Shown: positions 31,617 through 42,944, numbered from the stretch's first letter. The stretch is 64,000 nt of DNA from Symsagittifera roscoffensis (GCF_963678635.1 NC_087068.1:20192914-20256913), one strand, 5' to 3'. Translations and numbers: made by a program. Notes: a model not told the origin generated them from the sequence alone.

Positions 31617-34103
31617 CATTGAACACTCTAATTAATTAACTGCCTATATAGAATACATTTTCCCAGTAGTGGATGAACGATGGAAGAATCCCCCCACCCT
31701 TAGGTATTAAAAGTACTGGCCATACAAAGGATCCCCATTGGAATTATTGTACGCCATTTATTCTTCTCATTTAACCCTAAAATTTACTTGAAGGCGCCTA
31801 AGGCGCATAAATCCACTAAAAAACTTGCGATGAAACTGTGGCAGAATATGGGTTTTCTAGTGTTACCCACTTTGTCGACCTGAAAAAATGTTTGGTCTTC
31901 CTGAGGACCCACGTTTAATTCATCATACCTTTCCATGCATAATCAGATTCATTATTTGCATAAATTTTAAACCTTTCTTCTGCTAGTCTTAGCAAATTTA
32001 TTGTACAACATCAAAAATGTTTGAATTAACTCTGAGCTTCAAGCCGAAACTGATTCAAAATAATTATCCGAAGTTTTGCGCTTGCCTTTTTGTCCTTGTT
32101 TATGAACTTTTCGCTCACAAAATTTTCGTGGCAGCTCGTTGTTTAATTGTTCAATCGACACTGCTGAAATTGTGGGCTTGAAATTTTTCAAAAACTAGAT
32201 CTCTGACAAAACGAAATCGTTTTGCATTCCTATTTGCAGAGTTCAAACGCAATTTTGAAAATGCAGCCCTAAATCCAATGCCATTTCACTGGCTGAAAAT
32301 CAAAATTATTCCAGATATTTAAAACGTTGGGGTCTTTCCCATTATTGCTCCCCAGTCTAGTATCAAAAAAAACTATAGCCCCAAAAACCTTTCCCATTAT
32401 TGACCTCCAACCTTTCCTATTATAGCCCCCAAAAGTTTCTAATTATACTAATAGGCAGATAAACTCATTAATTCCAATGTTTACATTTAAGTGTGTTTAC
32501 ATAGTATATGTTATTTCAACCATTTGCTTACACATTTGATTACACATACTTCTCATTATTTCTTCGAACACTTCCAATTTTTTTGTTTTTGCGAACTCCG
32601 CTAGGTAAGAATCAATCATAACTAGGTGAGTCTAGATGAGGCAGCTTGAATTGATACTCAATCAATATTCAGTTCCTGGCAAAGAAGTCGTCGATATAAA
32701 TCAACTTAATATCATAGTTGAAATGTTTCCATTAAAACAAATTTCAGTAGATATAGTAGTATAAATCAGTACGGATAGTGTGTATAAAATTGGAATGTTC
32801 GGGCGGGGGGGCTATAATGGGAAAGGTTGGAGCTCTAAATTACAGGGGGGGGGGCTATAATGAAAAAAACCCAAAAATTGTTCATTAAGTTTGCTAACAC
32901 TTTAGAGCAAGAGTTTTAATTTCATGGATACGAAACAGAAAAACATTCAGACACATTCAAAAATCAGACAAGACTGCTTGTATCAGGACAGGGGCTTGAG
33001 TATTCCTAGTTTAATTAAACGCTTTTTTTTGTAGTTTTTCGCAGATATTTTGGATCTTGTCAACTATTCCCCCCTATGCTTAACTGTTCAATTTTTTCTT
33101 TTTAGGGGGGGATTCGTTACAAGGTACTACTGGGGGAAATAGTTAAAAAGATCCGATGTTTTATTCGCACTTCTATCCCAGCATTAAAAAAGTTTGCTGC
33201 AAACTTTATCCAAAAAAAAACTCACTGTAAACCAGATGGTTTTTGCGATGAGATAAATTGCCGCTAATGTTTTGTATTCACTGGTAATTAGACCGTTTCA
33301 CTTAATCTGGCCAAAAACCAAAAAAATGAACTCATAGCATTTAAGAAATTTATAGCCATTGAATAACAAGAACACATATAGCGAACGTCACTGTTTAGAG
33401 CTGTATGAATTATACGTGCACTTTCACATGTATGTATTTTATTCAAACTCAATCAGGGAGCGGGAACAAAATGATTTTTTGGTCGAAAAAAGTAGTTTTT
33501 TTTTGGTTGTTCAAGTATAAACAGAAACCTTCAACTTTTGTCATCTGAATGCTTAAACTAACATTTTTATTCGTTTTTTTTCTACTTGCTTGAAAATCAC
33601 GCAGCTTTTGCTTTAATCAACTGTATTTTATTGACTTTTAAAATGTTATTTGCACATGCATGAAATTGGCAAGAGTTTTCAGCAGAAACTTCGGTTTCTG
33701 GATGTTTTTGAAATGTTTTTGGTTTTTTTCATGAGAAAATAGCGCAAAATGTTACGCTTTTTTAAAAACTTTTCTTTTGTTTATTTAAGAGCAAAAAAGT
33801 TTTTAGAAAAAGTGAAAAAAAAGTATTTGTTTTTTTCCGCTCCCTGTTTATTTTGTTCGCACTATTTTCAAAAGTTTGTGGCCAGAAGCATTTGAACTTC
33901 TTTTCATGTGGAAATATTTTGCGTAAGGAAACTAAAGCAGTGACATTAGCAAAATTCAGTTTTTTATTTCTCATACGTAAAAAAGAATGGTAGTGTTTGG
34001 GCAAAAATGGCAGTTTTATTTTGTATGATGATTTTTCGCACTTATTATAACGTAGTTTAAATGAAATAGGGAGCCTCAATTAACTTCAGAACCTTTAAAA
34101 GTA
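31617..34103. other. Gene-free DNA with short inverted repeats
   Basis: No protein frame stands out. Inverted copies of ccaacctttcctattatag followed by ccccc lie at 32,405-32,430 and 32,806-32,832. Partial further copies of the same motif on each side bound a segment of about 540 bp that could be a small TIR element. A second, shorter inverted pair (ggatcttgtcaactattcc and complement) lies at 33,052-33,073 and 33,132-33,154. The rest is AT-rich without visible features. Confidence 0.45.
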
Positions 34104-35343
34104 CATTAGGAGGCCAAACTGTGCATTCTGTGCATTGTAAGCGGATTCCGCAACAGACCAAAATCAGATTTGTCGCGGAATCCGCAATTTTGCTACTTTT
34201 CTTTGACCTTCTTCGCTGTTTTGGATTCCACAAAGAAATACCTAAAACACGGTACCGCTCAAAATAGCTCCAAAAATAGGCAATTTTGCGCAATCCGTAA
34301 CCGTAATTGCGAATTCCAGAACAGTTTGTGGAGTCCACAAGCAAATAATAAGACATTTGACTAATAAAATTGAGCTGTTGCGGATTCCGCAACTGTAGGC
34401 GGAATCCGCAACGTGTAAGTGAAATCCGCAAAATATTAGTGGAATCCGCATTTTGTTTGCGGATTCCGTTTACATATTTGTATATAGCGTAGTATAGCGT
34501 ATAAAATTATATCTTTTAGTTACTGGTCACAAGAAAAATCAATCTCATTTACTACATTGATCAATTACGAGCCGAAGTACCAAACGTTTGGTCTCAATTC
34601 TGTCGACTTCAATATCAACTTCTAATCCAAATGGGGACCTACTCATCCCAAATACTGACCTAATTTGATCTGAACTTCGAAACCAAATACTGATGCAATC
34701 CCAAATACTGACTTAAATCGACGATTGCCAAACACTCTCAAGCCAATTGCTAAAAATATTAAATTTATTTGGCGTAGGCTTCCAAAATCAGTATTTGGGA
34801 TTGACCTAAATTGGCGATATGCTGTGTGTTGTGTTTCCATACACTCTCAACCCAACGATTTCAAATATTGAACTTATTCGGTATTGTGTTTCCAAAATAT
34901 TAAAAGGAAAAATGTTTTGAGATTTGTTCGTGGATTCCGCTGACAATGGTTAAGTCCTTGCCTTTAAATTCCGCATTGCTATAGATAAAAATTCCAGCTC
35001 TAGCTTTTAATTGTTCATATGCAAGTTCAGTAATAAACAAAATTCTGAATCCACTTACAGAATTCTGAATCCGCAAAGTGTAAGCGGATTCCGCTTACAC
35101 TTTGCGGATTCCACTTACATTTTGGGCAATCCACTTACAGTTGCGGAACCCAGAACAACTTCGCAACAAAACAAATGTGCCGACAAATTTTACGTTACAG
35201 GTATATGTATGCGGAATCCACTGAAATTTGTTTGTGGAATCCACTTACATTTTAGAACATATTTGAGGACTTGTCTCTGGAATCCAGGAACATACAGACA
35301 CAAAATTGTGCGCCTATCCATTGCACAGTTTGGCTTCATAATG
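34104..35343. mobile_element. Non-autonomous TIR element, copy B (1,240 bp)
   Basis: The ends CATTAGGAGGCCAAACTGTG and CACAGTTTGGCTTCATAATG mirror those of copy A at 309-983. The outer thirds carry the same GCGGAATCCGC/GCGGATTCCGC array. The middle, about 34,480-34,920, lacks the array and instead repeats a 'caaatactgac'-type motif, so a second sequence seems to have been inserted or captured there. No transposase. Confidence 0.68.
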
Positions 35344-35634
35344 TAATTCATTGTCAAAGCTACAAATTAAAAAACAATTTGCATGTTTAATATTTCTGGT
35401 CAAAAACAGAAAAAATCCAAACGAGAAACTTGTAGCCACTTAGAATCAGAATCACTTGTAGCCGCTCTATCCTCTATTCTATAAAAAAGTTTGAGTTATG
35501 AAATTGATGAAAAACTCTAATCTTTTTAGATTCATTTGGTTAGCCAAATTTGCGTTTTGTTTCAGCTCCCTAAAATAGTTTCACAGACAGCAGGTAACAT
35601 AACGTTTTGATTTTGAGATCAGTGTTATTATTCC

Positions 35635-36560
35635 CCATTTTCTTCAAAAGTCGGAATAATGACGGAATATGTGTTAAGGGTAGTTTCGATTTCTGTCGAA
35701 AATTTCGACTAGCAACTTTTGACTGAAGTTTTTTATTCAAAAGGCGTTAGTGTCCTTAGCTCAAAATTAAAATGGTTTTTCACCTGTCATTGATATTTTT
35801 GTGAATATATGTGTATTAAAAGATTGTCAACTTGGCAGATTAGGGACAATTAACGCGCGATATATTTCATGTTAACAACGCGTAAACAGAGAAATAATTC
35901 GTTCTAAAAGTCGTTCCAAATTGGAATGAGGCATGTTTTATGATCTATTTTATGATTTGCTCTATGCAAAATATCGCGCCCAGAAAATTTGACCTAAAAC
36001 AGTTCAGCAGTTATGAAGTTCAGACAATTGAGCCAAAGCTATTTGGCCAACTCAGTCAGAGACAATTCAGCCGATAATAGTGACTGCCGCAGTCGCGTCA
36101 ATGCGTCGTGAGCTTGCCAACAGAGAGTAGAATTCTATACAAATTTAAGAGTCGGTTATTACCGCAAAGCGACCTTAAACCGAGCACTAGCTCCAGTTTG
36201 GACTTCTTTTTCCGAATCTATTGTTTTGAAAAATTGGCTGAATTCTCTCTGGCTGAATTGCCTGTATACTTTTGGATGATTTGTTTGAAATTCAAGTTGG
36301 CTGAATTGTGGGAGTTTCAAATTGGCTGAAATGTCTTTGGCCGAATTGTCTGTGCCCCGAAATTTATATCACAATTTTCATTACAAATCGTGTGGGGGGT
36401 GTTGTTCATAAAACCTCGGACTTTTTTGAAGCTTCATCGTTTTTCAAAGTTTCATCAATTATTTTAATTTGAACAACCCCAGAGAAATGAAAATGTAGTC
36501 GGAAAATTCAAAACATTATTCTGATACGAGCAATTTTATTATGTTAGTACTGATACGGGC
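35635..36560. repeat. Dispersed repeat family R1, copy 1
   Basis: Similar sequence recurs in direct orientation at 44,627-45,470 and, more diverged, at 57,305-57,640. Shared landmarks include gtcggaataatgac near the start, acgcgtaaacagagaaataa and a cluster of ggctgaatt/ggccgaatt motifs. Copy 1 ends just before the inserted LTR element at 36,581. No coding capacity. Confidence 0.75.
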
Positions 36561-36575
36561 AGATAATTCTGGGGG

Positions 36576-36580
36576 GTGGG
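36576..36580. other. 5-bp target-site duplication (left)
   Basis: GTGGG stands immediately before the TGTTGTG start of the left LTR. It is repeated at 43,165-43,169 directly after the right LTR. It proves insertion by an integrase with a 5-bp stagger. Confidence 0.9.
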
Positions 36581-36792
36581 TGTTGTGATTCTTACCATTT
36601 GTTTTATTTCACTAATTACTTTAAAGTATCTTAACTGGTTAATCTTGATTTGACCTTGCTATCTTCATTCTCTCCGACGGAGAGAATGACCGCTCACTTT
36701 TTTAATGTTTTAACTTAGAGATTAATTCACTTTTTAAACATATCTTATTTGTAACTAAGTAGAATTAACCGTAACAAAGGAACATTTTAGCA
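36581..36792 (+). repeat. Left LTR, 212 bp
   Basis: It begins TGTTGTGATTC and ends TTTTAGCA. It matches the right LTR at all but one position. It includes a 25-bp perfect palindrome with a one-base centre at 36,665-36,689 (TCATTCTCTCCG, then A, then the complement). Its final base is the A of the gag start codon. Confidence 0.95.
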
Positions 36793-38576
36793 TGGCGCAG
36801 TCAAACAGCAACGAATCAAACGTGAGAGGTATACCTTCATTTTGGCAGAACCACACAGTGGACCCACCAATTCCTTGGGAAGAGTGGAGCGATCTATTCC
36901 AGCTAGCGATAATCGCAAAAGAGAATATCGACATCGAAAATCTCTTGAATCCAACGGAACGATATCACCCACCTCCCCCAACATTGGAAAATCCGCCGGA
37001 AAACGAATCCGACGCTCAAAAAACATCACGCATCGAGAGGAATATCCAAGAACAAAAGAGATTCGATGATGAAGAAATGGCCTCAATAAAGTTAGAAACC
37101 AAGAAATTCAACGGTATGAGACTGGAAGAGGCGGACAAAAAACTAAGATCCATACTTTATCTAGCCCTTGGAAACGAAGGAAAGAAAATATTCGGCCAGA
37201 AGTTCACAAGAGTCAAAGTTCTACAAATTTCTTTCAAAGAATTTTGGGACAATTTGTCCACAGCTTTTGTGAGAAAAACAAACATAACCTTCGAAAGACA
37301 CAAACTCTTAAACAGAAAACAGAGGGACAGAGAATCACTAGAACAATTCTGGGGGGCACTGGCTGAAATGGCAAAACGATGTAACATTCCCACAGGAGAA
37401 GACGAATGGATTAGAGATATTTTTATTAATAACATGAAGAATTCAGATATCCAACGGAAACTTCTCACGGAAACCTTACCGCCACTAGAAGCCTTAAACG
37501 TAGCTCTGATTGACGAAAAAGGAATTACAAACCACATAAAGATGACGAGTACTTTTAAATCCAGCGGATATTCTTCCAACAAATCTTTTAATCATTTTAA
37601 TGTAAAAAGAGAACCCACCCTAAACATCGAAAGAAACAACACATGTATGAAATGCGGCGGAAGTTTTACAAAAGGACATCTAGCGGTTTGCCCTGCTAAA
37701 GATACAACATGTACGACTTGTAAATATCGAGGACATTTTACTAGACTTTGTAAATCACGCCGTAAAAATGTAAATATTGTGGATAGCCAAATTGTAAATA
37801 ATACGGATCATCATTATCCTTCGGAACAACCAGATGTACATATTGACCACGCTAATAGAGAATGCTGTGGAGTAATAAATGCATGGTCAGAGTCTGGACA
37901 AAGCGATAACGACGATTACTCAGTATTAAACGTAACAACTATCTACGATGATCAAGGAAAGGAGATGAAGAAACTACTAAATATCGGCTTAGGAAAGGAA
38001 AACCAAGTAATTCTGAACATACAGGTGGATTCAGCAAGCCCTGTAAGCTTCCTTAAACAGAATGTGTTACACGAGTTGAGACTACGAGACCCCTACGTGA
38101 AAATATATCCAGTGGATAAAGCAACCAAGGAACTCTATTGTGGATTTACGAACAATGCAATAAATATCACTGGAAAAGTAATTGTCCCAATTTTCTCAAA
38201 TGGATGGTCCCACAAGGAATGCCACTTCTTTCTAACTCAAGGCCATGAAAGAAACATCTTGGGAAACGACAATTTACCAAAAGTCGGAATCGAAGTTTCA
38301 CAAAAACAATACGCAACACTCACCAACAAGAGAACTTGTAAGTTTATCAATTCCGTTACTTCACTTGACATAGATAATGAAATAGAAATGATTGGAAAAA
38401 CCTTCAAACAACTATTCCTTTGGATTGGAAAGATAAAGAATCAAACAAAAATAACACATTTTCATGAACCATTAAAGCCAATTCAACTAAAAGGCAGGAG
38501 GGTCCCTTTACACTTACTAGACTCAGTAAAACAGAATTATACAGGCTTAAATCCGAAGGACACATCAAAAAATTAG
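36792..38576 (+). CDS. gag: gag-protease ORF of the young Ty3/Gypsy element
   Basis: The frame is 594 codons from ATG at 36,792. The capsid-type domain (Retrotrans_gag-like) is about residues 100-240, with FKEFWDNLSTAFVRK and QFWGALAEMAKRC. Two zinc knuckles follow. The first is irregular (CMKCGGSFTKGHLAVC, residues about 285-300) and the second regular (CTTCKYRGHFTRLC, about 306-319). The aspartic protease has active-site V-D-S-A (residue about 411), where many relatives have D-T/S-G. It ends in NILGNDNLPKVG, the usual ILG motif (about 490). The last part, RRVPLHLLDSVK, is the start of the RT region. There the frame changes at the A run 38,528-38,531, so this ORF ends early at 38,576. Confidence 0.88.
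   Translation: MAQSNSNESNVRGIPSFWQNHTVDPPIPWEEWSDLFQLAIIAKENIDIENLLNPTERYHPPPPTLENPPENESDAQKTSRIERNIQEQKRFDDEEMASIKLETKKFNGMRLEEADKKLRSILYLALGNEGKKIFGQKFTRVKVLQISFKEFWDNLSTAFVRKTNITFERHKLLNRKQRDRESLEQFWGALAEMAKRCNIPTGEDEWIRDIFINNMKNSDIQRKLLTETLPPLEALNVALIDEKGITNHIKMTSTFKSSGYSSNKSFNHFNVKREPTLNIERNNTCMKCGGSFTKGHLAVCPAKDTTCTTCKYRGHFTRLCKSRRKNVNIVDSQIVNNTDHHYPSEQPDVHIDHANRECCGVINAWSESGQSDNDDYSVLNVTTIYDDQGKEMKKLLNIGLGKENQVILNIQVDSASPVSFLKQNVLHELRLRDPYVKIYPVDKATKELYCGFTNNAINITGKVIVPIFSNGWSHKECHFFLTQGHERNILGNDNLPKVGIEVSQKQYATLTNKRTCKFINSVTSLDIDNEIEMIGKTFKQLFLWIGKIKNQTKITHFHEPLKPIQLKGRRVPLHLLDSVKQNYTGLNPKDTSKN
36793..36810 (+). promoter_or_regulatory. Primer-binding site
   Basis: TGGCGCAGTCAAACAGCA starts directly after the LTR with the TGG that pairs with the CCA end of a tRNA. 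This is where minus-strand DNA synthesis would begin. It lies inside the gag coding sequence, as codons 1-7 overlap it. I cannot name the tRNA from the sequence alone. Confidence 0.75.
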
Positions 38577-39205
38577 AAAACTGTGACGAGGACAGATTTA
38601 TTAGTCCGATAGTTATTACTTGTAAAAAAGACAAATCGATAAAGTTAGCCCTTGATTCAAAATTCATCAACAAACAAATATACAAGAACAAATATCAGAT
38701 GCCTAATATACACGAATTAGTTGATAACGTGGCGGCTCAAATTTCGGACAATTCCGCCGGAGAAGTATGGTTTACAAACCGAGACCTAAAGAACGCATAT
38801 AGTCAACTCGCACTGGACAATTTTACTAGCAGCCAATGCAACTTTAGTCTAGTCGGCGGAGATATAACAGGCACTTATCAATTTTTAACGGGTTTTTACG
38901 GACTCGGCGATATGCCAAACGAGTTTCAGAGAGTCATGGACTCAACTTTGGGAAACATTCCTTTTACAAATTGCTACCTCGACGATATATTAGTCGCTTC
39001 CAAAGGAAGTTTTAACGATCACAAGAAAATCGTTTACAAAATTTTATCAACGTTAGACACTTACAATTTCGCAGTTAAATGGTCGAAGTGCAAATTCTTC
39101 CAAAAAGAAATTAAATGGCTCGGTTTTAAAATATCGAAATCAGGAATCGCCCCATTATTCGATAAAACCAAGGCAATCAAAGATATTCCAACCCCAAAAA
39201 TCTAA
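38531..39205 (+). pseudogene. pol: Reverse transcriptase segment, frame-broken on both sides
   Basis: This is the RT palm of the young element. Catalytic motifs are NRDLKNAYSQL (first Asp, near 38,790) and CYLDDILVASKG (YLDD, near 38,974), followed by WLGFKISKSGIAP. The frame enters from the gag-protease ORF by a -1 change at 38,528-38,531. It leaves by another -1 change at the five-A run 39,196-39,200, just before the conserved 'LRSFFG' stretch. All motifs are intact. Both breaks lie in A homopolymers and may be sequencing errors or real one-base losses. Confidence 0.85.
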
Positions 39206-42200
39206 AAGAATTAAGATCATTCTTCGGGTCAACTAATCAGTACATTAAATTTGTACCAAATCTAGCATCCCTCGGAAGCCCGCTTAGACCTCTTTTAAAC
39301 AAGAAGTCAATTTTCCTTTGGAATGAAGATCACTCAAAAGTTTTTGTCAAGATTAAATCTGAAATAGTAAATCTTACCGAAAACACTCATTTCGACGTAA
39401 AAAAGCCCACGAGAGTAAAAACAGATGCTTCACATAATGGATTAGGTGCATCCCTTGAACAACTTCACGAGAAAGTTTGGAAAACAGTGTCATTTGCTTC
39501 AAGATTTTTAAATCCGCACGAATCGAAATATTCAACAAACGAATTAGAGTTATTAGGAGTTGTATGGGCGGTTGAACATTACAAAAATTATCTCTATGGC
39601 TCCGAATTTGAAATTATCACCGACCACAAAGCTCTCCTTTCCGCTTTGTCACCAAATCACGGAAACAAAACATACCATAGCCGATTGACAAGATGGGTAG
39701 ATCGTCTCCTACCATTCAATTTTACTATCAAACACTTAGCGGGAAAAGATATGGGTTTTACAGACTTAATTTCAAGAACTCCTTCGGGTAAAGCAATTCC
39801 CTCATCACACTACGACGAAGAATTTGTAGTTGCTACTACCAAAAAAATATATAGTGCACTCAATCCTTCGGATAATGAAAATCCATTACGTAATTCAATC
39901 AATTCGATTTCGGAAAATTCCCATTACATGAAATTACGAAATCACGTAATAATCACAGCATTGAATTTCGTCAGCTCTTCCATTTCAATCTGCAATCAAA
40001 AACATTATAGAACAGAACTTTGTAATTCTAAATGTATTCCTTCGGATTTCTCAAACACTGATTTTACTAAAATTATCCTATCAAATTCAGCCTTTATCTG
40101 TTTTTTAATCCTTAACAGTAGCTTAATTAGTAATCCTTTGGATCTCAAACTTATAAATAGTGTAAATATGTCAAATAACCAAATTGTAGTAAATCCTTCC
40201 ACTTCCGAGATACAGGTCTCTATCGATTTTCAAATTTCATCAGAACACAAGAAGTTAGTAACTAAATTCCGAGAAAATCTCAAGTTACCCGAAAGACCTT
40301 TGGATTTAAATACATTATTCAATGCAAAATTGGTCGCTTTATTAACGGAAGATGATGAATTATTAAACCCAATTGTTAAAGCTCTACAGAAAAAAGTAGA
40401 TAACATCAATGCAAATTCCCGTTATCTACACCAATTTTCGAAAGAACTTCATGAATCCGACGGACTATTATATATGGATGGAAAATTAGTTATTCCGTTT
40501 ACACTTAGAAACGCCGTTTTAAAAACATTACATGAATCTTACCATGGCCAATTTGGTATGAAATACTTGGCACAATACATTTGGTGGCCACACATATATC
40601 GACAAATTTACTTCCACGGGATTAATTGCACACAATGCACGCAAACCGGTAAGAACATAAAAAGCATCATTCCAACTTCACAAATTAGTGAACTTCCCAC
40701 CTTATTTGAACCTAATGAGGAAAGAAATCTCGATTTTGCCGGCCCACTAGATAACAACTGGGGAAACAATAAATACATCTTATTGTGTATAGGCCGTTTT
40801 TCAAAATTCCCTTCAGCAAAAATTACATCTTCAACGTCATCAAACACAGTAATCGAATTTCTTCAAGATTATTTTTATCTCCATGGGATTCCAAAATCTA
40901 TTCGGGTCGACCACGCATCCTGCTTTACTAGTCAGGATTTTAAATTATTTTGCAATTCTCTTAATATCAAACTAATATTCTGTACAGTTAGGGACCATCG
41001 TTCTAACGGTCTTGTAGAAAAACTTGTTCATACTGTAAAAATCAAATTATTAGCAATGTCACTGGATCAACAAAAACCCACATTACAAACCGCCATTTCG
41101 AAAATCATTTGGAATCTACGATCTTCCTTCCAATCTAAAATTAAATGCTCACCGTTCGAAATACACTTTAATAGAAAACCGAACACGATCTGGAAGCAAT
41201 TGGCATCTAATAATTTATCCGGTGGATTTTTAGACAAAGGGAAGTCGATCTTAAGCAGAGAAAGGGCCCTCGACTGGAACGCTGACGATCGGGTAGAGGA
41301 CGGATACAAAGACTCCCTCATACAGAAAAAGAACCAGTCACCATTGGAGAAAGGCTATGATTCAGACCTTCCCACTACTTCAAAACCTCAATCAGCCCGA
41401 GTGTCCTTAAACAGTCCGTTTAAAGGTAAATTACTACGTAAAACTAACAGAAGTATAAACGGAAATCCCTTCTATAAACAACTAGGTCAGAAAATAATAA
41501 ACTCAAAAAAATCCACGGTTGAATTATCCGACGGAAAAATTATTAGAAAATCGGACATCGCCATTCCAAAATCTAAATCTTCTACAATTCGTTCATTCAA
41601 AGGAAATATCTCCTTTCCTTTTTTCTCTAACGGTGATTTACAAGTAGGTCCAAGAAAGTCATACAAATCGAAGACACATCAGACGCGGAAACCAGACACT
41701 AAGTCAGGAAGACAAACAGTGTCGCTCACCCCGGTCACCACAAGATCTAGAGGAATGAACCAGCCTTCAAAATCCAACAAATCGAAGAAGAACCAAAATA
41801 AAGCCTCGACGTCGAATACTGGATACCTAGCAGGTGACGAATCAATGTTTATTCCGTCGGATACGTCGGAAATTAGCGATTGGGAATGGATTGCGGGAGG
41901 TTTCCCATGTAGAGAAATGATAAGAAAACGCTTCATTTCAGATAACGACAATTTTAAAAAAGAACCTACCTCATCATTAGATCCTAAAACATATCAAACT
42001 AATATAAAACCTGAGATTTTAGACGAACAATCTCAACCCTCGGACACAGCGGAATGCCCAATTAGTATAAAACCAGCACTTCGAACTACCTCACATCCAC
42101 CTGACGAACCTTCTACGGCTACGACAACGGAGCCGCCAAACATTCCTTCGGATTGGACAAAACCATTGGTGGGAGAAAAACCGGTCGATTTCCCAGTTTT

Positions 42201-42657
42201 CGAAATAGAGGACTCCTCAGACGAAATTGGAACCAGCGAGGATAGACATCCTAAGGAAACTAATACCACCGGTAACGAACTTATTTTAAGACGTTCACGC
42301 CGAAATGTTGGCCCCCCTAAATTCTATGGTAAGCGATATTTCATAGATATTATAGATGAGCTAGAAAACCAACCAGGCTCCGCTATTAATCCTATATCTC
42401 TGGACGAGGATGACAGCTCGAGCTCCCCCACACAAATTTTCAGAGAGAATCCCTTGGATAATCAGACCAACATTTGCAACACACTACCGGAAGACAGTAC
42501 ACCGGACCTAGCTTACACCCAATCTCCTGATCGATTCTCCATCGCCTCTACTGACGATTCTCTGAGAGATGCCGTGAACTGTTTTGAAAATTACATGGAC
42601 TTAGATAGTGAAATTTTCAACGCCGAGCTGGAAAAATTTATGGAAGGGGACAGCTAA
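39202..42657 (+). CDS. pol: RNase H, integrase and long carboxy tail
   Basis: The frame opens near 39,202 with the end of RT (LRSFFGSTNQYIKF). RNase H follows: KTDASHNGLGASL near 39,420, NELELLGVVWA near 39,540 and ITDHKALL near 39,616. Integrase has an HHCC zinc segment (HESYHG near 40,530; CTQC near 40,630). Its catalytic core shows LDFAGP, RVDHASCF and NGLVEKL, so D, D and E are all present (40,730-41,020). After the core, from about 41,210, a tail of about 480 residues is Ser/Lys/Thr-rich. It ends in a basic patch and folded-looking segment (RRSRRNVGPPKFYGKRYFID near 42,290) and an acidic end. The tail's role is unknown; integrase tails can steer target choice. A functional copy would need RT and this frame joined. 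Confidence 0.88.
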   Translation, partial: LKELRSFFGSTNQYIKFVPNLASLGSPLRPLLNKKSIFLWNEDHSKVFVKIKSEIVNLTENTHFDVKKPTRVKTDASHNGLGASLEQLHEKVWKTVSFASRFLNPHESKYSTNELELLGVVWAVEHYKNYLYGSEFEIITDHKALLSALSPNHGNKTYHSRLTRWVDRLLPFNFTIKHLAGKDMGFTDLISRTPSGKAIPSSHYDEEFVVATTKKIYSALNPSDNENPLRNSINSISENSHYMKLRNHVIITALNFVSSSISICNQKHYRTELCNSKCIPSDFSNTDFTKIILSNSAFICFLILNSSLISNPLDLKLINSVNMSNNQIVVNPSTSEIQVSIDFQISSEHKKLVTKFRENLKLPERPLDLNTLFNAKLVALLTEDDELLNPIVKALQKKVDNINANSRYLHQFSKELHESDGLLYMDGKLVIPFTLRNAVLKTLHESYHGQFGMKYLAQYIWWPHIYRQIYFHGINCTQCTQTGKNIKSIIPTSQISELPTLFEPNEERNLDFAGPLDNNWGNNKYILLCIGRFSKFPSAKITSSTSSNTVIEFLQDYFYLHGIPKSIRVDHASCFTSQDFKLFCNSLNIKLIFCTVRDHRSNGLVEKLVHTVKIKLLAMSLDQQKPTLQTAISKIIWNLRSSFQSKIKCSPFEIHFNRKPNTIWKQLASNNLSGGFLDKGKSILSRERALDWNADDRVEDGYKDSLIQKKNQSPLEKGYDSDLPTTSKPQSARVSLNSPFKGKLLRKTNRSINGNPFYKQLGQKIINSKKSTVELSDGKIIRKSDIAIPKSKSSTIRSFKGNISFPFFSNGDLQVGPRKSYKSKTHQTRKPDTKSGRQTVSLTPVTTRSRGMNQPSKSNKSKKNQNKASTSNTGYLAGDESMFIPSDTSEISDWEWIAGGFPCREMIRKRFISDNDNFKKEPTSSLDPKTYQTNIKPEILDEQSQPSDTAECPISIKPALRTTSHPPDEPSTATTTEPPNIPSDWTKPLVGEKPVDFPVFEIEDSSDEIGTSEDRHPKETNTTGNELILRRSRRNVGPPKFYGKRYFIDIIDELENQPGSAINPISLDEDDSSSSPTQIFRENPLDNQTNICNTLPEDSTPDLAYTQSPDRFSIASTDDSLRDAVNCFENYMDLDSEIFNAELEKFMEGDS

Positions 42658-42944
42658 ACTCAATCAAATTTTAAAACTCACATTTAGTCATTTATAATCT
42701 GTACTAGTATTTTGTCTAAAGCGCAATTAGTGCTTACTTAGCTGTAACTACGGATTACAATCCGCCGGATTTAGGAAATTTATTATCCTCTATAATTTAG
42801 TCATTCCTTTGGAGCATCAAAATGACATTTGTTATACTGTGCAGTATTTAAAATTTCATTTTGTCGGACTTCTCGAGAGGGAGAAAAAGGGATTGATATC
42901 ATGTTAGGTATTATGGCGCTTAGTAACGTAAATTTTTTCCCACT

